NCBI GenBank assembly: GCA_029239785.1
Contig: JARBUG010000034.1
Span: 1-43,482, forward strand
DNA from: Symbiobacteriaceae bacterium
GTDB taxonomy: Bacteria; Bacillota; Sulfobacillia; Symbiobacteriales; Symbiobacteriaceae
DNA length: 43,482 nucleotides
Direction of reading: 5' to 3'
The position numbers were made by a program, and so were the translations under genes. The notes under the pieces were generated by a model. It did no database searches. It saw only the letters and a list, made by a program, of their open reading frames with translations, and had not been told where the DNA came from. Position 1 is the first letter of the stretch. Every line of letters begins with the position of its first letter. Positions 38,359 to 43,482 of this stretch are shown piece after piece.

Positions 38359-39120
38359 TCAACGCAGCAGGTTCCGGATCTCTCCGGCGGCTGCGATTAC
38401 CGCCTCTCGTGCCAGATCAAGCCGGTCGGCGCCCATGCGGCTGCTGGGGCCAGACACGCTGAGGGCCGCCACCACTTTGTCGCCTTCAAAGACAGGCGCT
38501 GCGATGCAGGTGAGGCCAACTTCAAGCTCTTCCCGGTCGATGGCGTGGCCGCAGGCCCGAATCTGCGCCAGTTCCGACCGCAGCGTCGCCAAATCGGTAA
38601 TGGTATGTGCGGTGTGCTTCGGCAGGGGCTCCGCCACGGCGTCCAGCGCGCCGTACGCGAGCAACACCTTGCCGCCCGCGGTGCAGTGGGCCGGGCTGAC
38701 GGCGCCCGGGTTGGGTGTCATGGTCAGTTGGTAGGTCGATTCGATTTTGTCCAGCAGGATGATGCTGGGCAGACCGCCCTCCGGCGGGGCGGGCACCATC
38801 AGGTGGACCGCTTCGCCCATCTGCCGGGCAAGGCGCTCCATAACGGGGCGGGCGAGGCCACGCAGGGTGACTGTGTTTTCGTACACCTTGCCCAGCACAA
38901 AGAGCCGGGGACCGAGGAAGTACTGGCGGGTCGCCGGGTTTTTCACGACAAATCCGCACGCCTCCAGCGTTTGCAGCAGGCGATGCACGACGGACTTGTT
39001 CAGGTCCATCTCGTTCGCGAGTTCGGTAACGCCCACCGCGTGCCGCTGCCTGCCCATGTAACTCAGCAGATCGAGGGCCTTGGTCAGGCTCTTGACAGAG
39101 GAGTCCCGCTTCGGCTGCAC
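38359..39120 (-). CDS. IclR-family transcriptional regulator
   Basis: 253 residues. The N-terminal winged helix covers KSLTKALDLLSYMGRQRHAVGVTELANEMDLNKSVVHRLLQTLEACGFV; the C-terminal effector domain covers EAVHLMVP, CTAGGKVLLAYG, LRSELAQIRACGHAIDREELEVGLTCIAAPVF. IclR proteins respond to small carboxylates and here probably control the downstream buk-ptb-oxidoreductase genes. GTG at 39120 is preceded by GGAGG seven bases upstream; the frame is open 31 codons further but without a site. Spacing to buk (66 bp) allows either co-transcription or a separate promoter. Confidence 0.92.
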   Translation of the reverse strand: MQPKRDSSVKSLTKALDLLSYMGRQRHAVGVTELANEMDLNKSVVHRLLQTLEACGFVVKNPATRQYFLGPRLFVLGKVYENTVTLRGLARPVMERLARQMGEAVHLMVPAPPEGGLPSIILLDKIESTYQLTMTPNPGAVSPAHCTAGGKVLLAYGALDAVAEPLPKHTAHTITDLATLRSELAQIRACGHAIDREELEVGLTCIAAPVFEGDKVVAALSVSGPSSRMGADRLDLAREAVIAAAGEIRNLLR

Positions 39121-39265
39121 TGGCAACCCTCCTACGGTGGGTGTTTCGGTATATCCTACGGCCTTCCTGCGAAAAACGGCTGGAAATAAGGGATAGTTCC
39201 CGGAATAGCGCAACCCGTCTATGCAGGGCAGTGCAATGGCGCCATGTCGGCCACATCGTCAAACG

Positions 39266-39296
39266 GAAACGCCTCCCGCAGCAGGGGAGGCGTTTC
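39266..39296. terminator. Hairpin terminator downstream of the DedA gene
   Basis: GAAACGCCTCCC (39266-39277) pairs perfectly with GGGAGGCGTTTC (39285-39296). It sits 5 bp past the DedA stop on the minus strand; the following bases are only moderately T-rich. Confidence 0.75.
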
Positions 39297-39300
39297 GTCT

Positions 39301-39843
39301 TTACTTTCGCCGGAGGTACAGGGCACGAATGCCCGAAGCCAAGGTGATGACCACGATGCCCCCGGCCATGTACGGCAGCAGCCGGACGTATGGCCCCAGC
39401 ACCCCGCCTGCCAACGTGCCCAGGTAGGTGGTCGCGACAGCCCAGGGCCAGATGCCGAGCAGGGTATAGAGCACGAATTTGCCGATGTGCATGCGCATCA
39501 TACCAGCCGGAATGGAGAGCAGATTGCCCAGGGCGGGCACGGGCCGCATCCAGAGGACCGCAAACTGCCCGTGCTTCGCAAAGACCCGATCCAGTTTCGC
39601 CAGGGTGCGGGGTTCTACCCACCGGTCGAGCAGGTGGGCGAAGAAACGGCCAATGAGGTACTGGACCGTTGCGCCAGCGGTATAAGCGATGGCAAAAGCC
39701 CCACCGATGACGATGGCGGCCAGGAACCCTTCATACTGGGCCCCGGTGGTGGTCAGGAGCAGTTCGGCAGGCCAGGGAACGCCCAGTCCTTCGATGACGG
39801 CGGATACCATAACGGCCGCCGCACCGTACAGCAAGGGAATCAT
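39301..39843 (-). CDS. DedA-family integral membrane protein
   Basis: 180 residues, about five hydrophobic segments. The DedA/VTT marks are LLYGAAAVMVSAVIEGLGVPWPAELLL (start) and VFAKHGQFAVLWMRPVPALGNLLSIPAGMMRM, which has the family's R-x-(V/I)P...G-x2-xMxxxxF pattern. Members are flippase-like proteins for undecaprenyl phosphate and phospholipids. No good ribosome binding site is seen: ATG at 39843 is the best family-based start, while an in-frame GTG at 39891 would add 16 residues. Single gene, minus strand, between the IclR cluster and the divergent Met-rich gene. Confidence 0.82.
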   Translation of the reverse strand: MIPLLYGAAAVMVSAVIEGLGVPWPAELLLTTTGAQYEGFLAAIVIGGAFAIAYTAGATVQYLIGRFFAHLLDRWVEPRTLAKLDRVFAKHGQFAVLWMRPVPALGNLLSIPAGMMRMHIGKFVLYTLLGIWPWAVATTYLGTLAGGVLGPYVRLLPYMAGGIVVITLASGIRALYLRRK

Positions 39844-39974
39844 GAGTCGGCCGCAGTATCGGCCACGGCTTGCCACCCCCCCGTGATTCACGATGATGGG
39901 TCATTTCGCTTTGTGTCGACCCTATGCTTTGGACGCTCTCCCGCCGCCCAACTACGTCAGGCTGACTGCCCGTC

Positions 39975-40003
39975 TTGACAAAATCCCGACATTCTCTTGA
40001 TAG
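39975..40003 (+). promoter_or_regulatory. Candidate promoter of the Met-rich protein/two-component operon
   Basis: A consensus TTGACA at 39975-39980 is followed 17 bp later by TGATAG. The -10 box is a poor match, which is common for activator-dependent promoters. It lies 57 bp upstream of the ATG. Confidence 0.35.
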
Positions 40004-40060
40004 ATCCTCCATACTGGGGCGATATGCTTGAGCCAGCCCAAACGAACGGAGGAATGCAGG

Positions 40061-40603
40061 ATGATGAACAAGTGGAAGCAGATGCTGATCGGTGCAGCCG
40101 TTATCGGTGGTGTGGCTGCGGTTGGCTTCTTTCTGATGCCCCAGAGTGCCAGCGCCGCTGGCCGGGGAAACGGCGCCAGGATGCACCAGGGGATGATGGG
40201 CGGTGGCATGCACCGCGGCATGAATGGTGATATGATGACCATGATGCCCGCCATGCTGGCCATTCACCAGGATGAGCTCGCCGCCGTGGCTGCGGTGCTC
40301 GGCATGACACCCGAGGACCTGACAGCGTCACTGCAGGCAGGCACCAGCGTGCTTGACCTGGCCGCAGAGAAGCAGGTCGATGCCGCCAAGGTAACCGAAG
40401 CCCAGGTGACGGCCCGCAAGGCCGGACTGGACGAACTGGTGGCAGACGGCACGCTGACGCAGGAACAGGCGGACCTGATGCTGGAGCACATGGCGCTCAT
40501 GGGCACCGCCACCCTGAACGGCGGCGCCGGCATGATGGGCCAGGGCATGGGGCAGGGTGCCGGCCACTGCCCGATGGCGCCACTGCAGACCGGCAACAAC
40601 TAA
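40061..40603 (+). CDS. Met/His-rich secreted protein with DUF2680-like domain
   Basis: 180 residues. Signal peptide or membrane anchor (KWKQMLIGAAVIGGVAAVGFFLMPQSASAA), then a Met/His-rich segment (RMHQGMMGGGMHRGMNGDMMTMMPAML) and a helical region like DUF2680 (LAAVAAVLGMTPEDLTASLQAG, VTARKAGLDELVADGTLTQEQADLMLEHM), ending in another Met-rich stretch. The Met/His clusters suggest Cu(I) or Ag(I) binding at the cell surface. The ATG at 40061 follows GGAGG by 10 bases; an upstream frame from 40028 lacks a site. It precedes a two-component system whose sensor has a similar Met-rich loop. Confidence 0.85.
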   Translation: MMNKWKQMLIGAAVIGGVAAVGFFLMPQSASAAGRGNGARMHQGMMGGGMHRGMNGDMMTMMPAMLAIHQDELAAVAAVLGMTPEDLTASLQAGTSVLDLAAEKQVDAAKVTEAQVTARKAGLDELVADGTLTQEQADLMLEHMALMGTATLNGGAGMMGQGMGQGAGHCPMAPLQTGNN

Positions 40604-40646
40604 AAGCGCAGAACCGGGGAACGCAGGCCGCAACGCCTGCGCTTTT
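40602..40646 (+). terminator. Hairpin after the Met-rich gene, possible attenuator
   Basis: AAAAGCGCAG (40602-40611) pairs with CTGCGCTTTT (40637-40646); an inner stem GCAGGC/GCCTGC could compete. It ends in TTTT and lies right at the stop codon, 21 bp before the response-regulator start. It may reduce, not end, expression of the two-component genes. Confidence 0.6.
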
Positions 40647-40667
40647 CCCATGTGAGGTGACGGTGTC

Positions 40668-41366
<699 letters not shown>

Positions 41367-41371
41367 GTCGC

Positions 41372-42835
41372 ATGCGTTCGATCAGCACCCGGCTGACCCT
41401 GACACTTGTGGTAGTGGCGCTGGTCGCGGGTGCGGCCACGGCCGGCGCGGTGATCTGGTCGGCCAGTCGCACGTTTTCCGGGTACCGGGCCGAGCGGGGC
41501 GACCTGCGGGTGGCGGAGGTGCAGGAGTTGCTGGGCGCCTACTATGCCGCCCGGGGCTCCTGGGACGGGGTGTCCAGCTTGCTGGCGCCCGGCCACGACG
41601 GCATGCTCCAGCAGCACCGGGGGATGGGCGCCGGCATGGGCCCGGGGATGGGGATGGGCCCGGGCATGGGCCACGGCATGGGGATGCAGGGCACCGCCAT
41701 GCCGACCATGATGGCGCTCATGGACCTGGGCGCCGAGCGGGTACAGCTGGCCGGCCCTGACGGCCGGCTGATTGCCGATACGGGCGGCCAGGCCGGGGAG
41801 ATGCTCACACCTGCGACCCTGGCGGGCGGCCTGCCCATTTCGGTCGGAAACAAGGTTGTGGGCATCCTCCTGATCGACCGGCCCGCCGTTCCCCCGCTTA
41901 GCATGGTTGACGCGGCCTACAACCGCCGCACGACGCTCTCGGCGGTGGCCAGCGGCCTGGGCGCCGCCCTGCTGGCCGGTCTGGCCGGCTCCATACTGGC
42001 CAGGCGCATCGCCCGGCCCCTGCAGACCCTGACCGCCGCCGCCGGCCGCATGGCCCGGCACGACCTGACCGCCCGTGTCCAGGTGCAGGGCACCGACGAG
42101 CTCGCCCAGCTTGGCACCGAGTTCAACCGCATGGCCGAAGAACTGGGCCGGCAGGAGCAACTGCGGCGGACCATGGTCGCCGACGTTGCCCACGAACTGC
42201 GCACACCCGTGGCCATTCTGCGCAGCCAGTTCGAAGCCATTCAGGACGGCGCAGCCGAACCCACTGCGGAGACGCTGCTGCCCATGCACGACGAGGTCCT
42301 GCGCCTGACCCGCCTGCTGGACGACCTCCAGGTCCTGTCGCTGACCGATGCCGGGCAGCTGCCGCTCCACAGGCGCCCGGTCGCCCCCGCAGAACTGGCC
42401 GAGCAGGCGGCCGCTGCATTCCGGGCCGCAGCCGTCAGCAAGGAGATCGACTTCCAGGTAGACGCAGTCGGAACGGCGCCCACCATCATGGCCGACCCCG
42501 ACCGCATCAAGCAGGTGCTGCTCAACCTGCTGGGGAATGCTCTCCGGCATACGCCCCTAGGCGGAGCGATCACCCTCGGTGTCACCGCCACCACGACGGA
42601 CGTGCAGTTCGCCGTCATCGACACCGGCGAAGGGATCAACCCCGCCGACCTCCCTCACATTTTCGACCGCTTCTACCGCGGCGACAAATCCCGGTCGCGC
42701 AGCGGCGGCGGCTCCGGTCTGGGGCTGGCCATCGCCAGGGGCATCGCTGCGTCCCACGGCGGTACGCTGACCGCCAGTTCAACCCCGGGAGACGGGAGTC
42801 GCTTCACCCTCTCCCTCCCCATCACGCAGGCATAA
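41372..42835 (+). CDS. Sensor histidine kinase with Met/His-rich extracytoplasmic loop
   Basis: 487 residues. TM1 (about 10-30), an extracytoplasmic region (31-185), TM2 (about 190-212), HAMP (about 212-265), HisKA with phospho-His274 in DVAHELRTPV, then HATPase: N box NLLGNALRHTP (385-395), G1 DTGEGI (417-422), G2 GSGLGLAI (447-454). Residues 75-117 of the sensor part are full of Met, His and Gly (HRGMGAGMGPGMGMGPGMGH), the kind of soft-metal cluster found in Cu/Ag proteins. ATG at 41372 fits the GGGGTGAG site; a GTG at 41363 overlapping the regulator stop is the alternative. A perfect terminator follows. Confidence 0.93.
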   Translation: MRSISTRLTLTLVVVALVAGAATAGAVIWSASRTFSGYRAERGDLRVAEVQELLGAYYAARGSWDGVSSLLAPGHDGMLQQHRGMGAGMGPGMGMGPGMGHGMGMQGTAMPTMMALMDLGAERVQLAGPDGRLIADTGGQAGEMLTPATLAGGLPISVGNKVVGILLIDRPAVPPLSMVDAAYNRRTTLSAVASGLGAALLAGLAGSILARRIARPLQTLTAAAGRMARHDLTARVQVQGTDELAQLGTEFNRMAEELGRQEQLRRTMVADVAHELRTPVAILRSQFEAIQDGAAEPTAETLLPMHDEVLRLTRLLDDLQVLSLTDAGQLPLHRRPVAPAELAEQAAAAFRAAAVSKEIDFQVDAVGTAPTIMADPDRIKQVLLNLLGNALRHTPLGGAITLGVTATTTDVQFAVIDTGEGINPADLPHIFDRFYRGDKSRSRSGGGSGLGLAIARGIAASHGGTLTASSTPGDGSRFTLSLPITQA

Positions 42836-42836
42836 G

Positions 42837-42870
42837 AACGCCCGACACATCAACTTGTGTCGGGCGTTTT
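42837..42870. terminator. Bidirectional intrinsic terminator
   Basis: AACGCCCGACAC (42837-42848) pairs perfectly with GTGTCGGGCGTT (42857-42868), 12 bp, followed by TTTT on the plus strand. It separates the convergent kinase and peptidase genes. Confidence 0.92.
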
Positions 42871-42871
42871 C

Positions 42872-43482
42872 CTACAGATCCAATCCGGCCAGCATAATAC
42901 CGATGGTCCGGCTCCAAATCGACCAGAACTGGCTGATAGGCAGCGGCTGAATGCCACGCCCCACTTCCACGGTAAAGCCGGGCCTCCGCCAATCCTGAAT
43001 GAACCAGTCTTTATAGCCGGCCCAACTCTGCACATACCGGACCGACCGGTATCCGCTGGCCTCCGAAAAGACGGTGGCGATGTGCTCTGACTCAGCCGGC
43101 TCGAGCCCCTCGTAGCCCCAGTAAATCTCCTCGCCCTGGGCGTGCCAGGCGATAACCAGCCGGAAATCGTGCTCCCGGGTAAAGTCGGCCATGGCCTGCG
43201 CTTCCGGCTCGGAGAGCGGCGACGGGCCGGAGTAGTTGCGGGGGGCGGGGCCGGTCTCGCCGCGGGCCGCCTCCCGCTCCCAGTCGGCCGGGAACTGGTT
43301 GTTCAGGTCCACCCCGCGAATATTGGCCGCCCAGGGACGGAAGTCGAGCGAGCCCCCGTTGGCCTCCAGAACCAGGTCGTAGTAGGGGTTATCGGGGTCG
43401 ATGCCTTCTTGTACCAGCTCCACCCCATCCGGGTTGACCATGGGCACCACCCACAGCGAGGTCTCCCGGTACAGGGCCGGAA
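42872..43482 (-). CDS. M14-family zinc carboxypeptidase, gamma-D-glutamyl-DAP peptidase type (5' end cut off)
   Basis: The frame is open from the window edge to the stop at 42872 (about 203 residues of the C-terminal part). LYRETSLWVVPMVNPDGVELV is the M14 substrate-site region, GVDLNNQFPADWEREAA carries the conserved Asn/Arg stretch, VIAWHAQGEEIYWGYEGLEP the third zinc ligand His, and PGFTVEVGRGIQPLP the catalytic Glu. The WGYEG and FPADWE segments are typical of gamma-D-glutamyl-meso-diaminopimelate peptidases (Enp1-like) that trim peptidoglycan peptides. The N-terminus with the H-x2-E zinc ligands and any LysM repeats lie outside. Confidence 0.88.
   Translation of the reverse strand, partial: PALYRETSLWVVPMVNPDGVELVQEGIDPDNPYYDLVLEANGGSLDFRPWAANIRGVDLNNQFPADWEREAARGETGPAPRNYSGPSPLSEPEAQAMADFTREHDFRLVIAWHAQGEEIYWGYEGLEPAESEHIATVFSEASGYRSVRYVQSWAGYKDWFIQDWRRPGFTVEVGRGIQPLPISQFWSIWSRTIGIMLAGLDL

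Overview
The window looks like chromosomal DNA of a GC-rich Gram-positive bacterium, most likely a Bacillota lineage of the Symbiobacterium/Thermaerobacter kind. This is an inference. It rests on a T-box riboswitch in front of an aromatic biosynthesis gene, strong AGGAGG-type ribosome binding sites with frequent GTG and TTG starts, OPP-type ABC importers with lipoprotein binding proteins, an ECF-type S component, a stalk (copper amine oxidase N-like) surface protein, and a ferredoxin-dependent branched-chain 2-oxoacid oxidoreductase next to ptb-buk. No rRNA, tRNA or CRISPR array was found. High third-position GC creates long antisense reading frames throughout; they were left out.

Layout, left to right. 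(1) 1-11536, minus strand: a saccharide-uptake-and-degradation operon. From its 5' end it has a signal-peptide protein with DUF4855 that is split in its discoidin domain, nanE, a Gfo/Idh/MocA oxidoreductase, a sugar isomerase/epimerase-type TIM barrel, an oligopeptide/oligosaccharide ABC importer (A-B-C-D-F) and a discoidin plus heparinase II/III-type lyase without a signal peptide that runs off the window. (2) 11537-13878: one hypothetical gene, then 1.37 kb without genes. That stretch holds a 10-bp-period repeat around a hairpin and, next to it, an 865-bp element with IS21-like inverted ends, a GAAC target duplication and two large internal hairpins. (3) 13879-15826: a ROK sugar kinase and a TerC-family membrane protein.

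(4) 15903-24338, minus strand: an eight-gene aldarate (glucarate) catabolic operon in the order DapA-family lyase, gudD, FCD-type GntR regulator, garK, tctB, tctA, tctC, garR. A tripartite tricarboxylate-type transporter would import the acid, GudD dehydrates it, the DapA-family enzyme presumably cleaves 5-keto-4-deoxyglucarate to pyruvate and tartronate semialdehyde, GarR reduces the latter to glycerate and GarK phosphorylates glycerate. A TGGT-N3-ACCA palindrome upstream is the likely operator. (5) 24684-24893: inverted arrays of 11-bp repeats around a terminator, followed by a second OPP-type transporter (dppA-B-C without ATPases).

(6) 28465-30303, plus strand: a stalk/DUF3221-like surface protein, then a NifX-fold protein with a Cys/His tail and a Cys-rich PadR regulator. 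(7) 30354-32907, minus: DAHP synthase-chorismate mutase fusion under a T-box with a probable Phe specifier, then an Mpv17-like membrane protein and an ECF S-component-like protein. (8) 32973-39120, minus: IclR regulator, butyrate kinase, phosphate butyryltransferase, a P-loop protein, and the ferredoxin, alpha, beta and gamma subunits of a 2-oxoacid:ferredoxin oxidoreductase. Together these turn branched-chain 2-oxoacids into acyl-CoA, acyl-phosphate and finally acid plus ATP. (9) 39301-43482: a DedA protein (minus), a Met-rich secreted protein plus two-component system with a Met/His-rich sensor loop (plus), and a truncated M14 gamma-glutamyl-DAP-type peptidase (minus).
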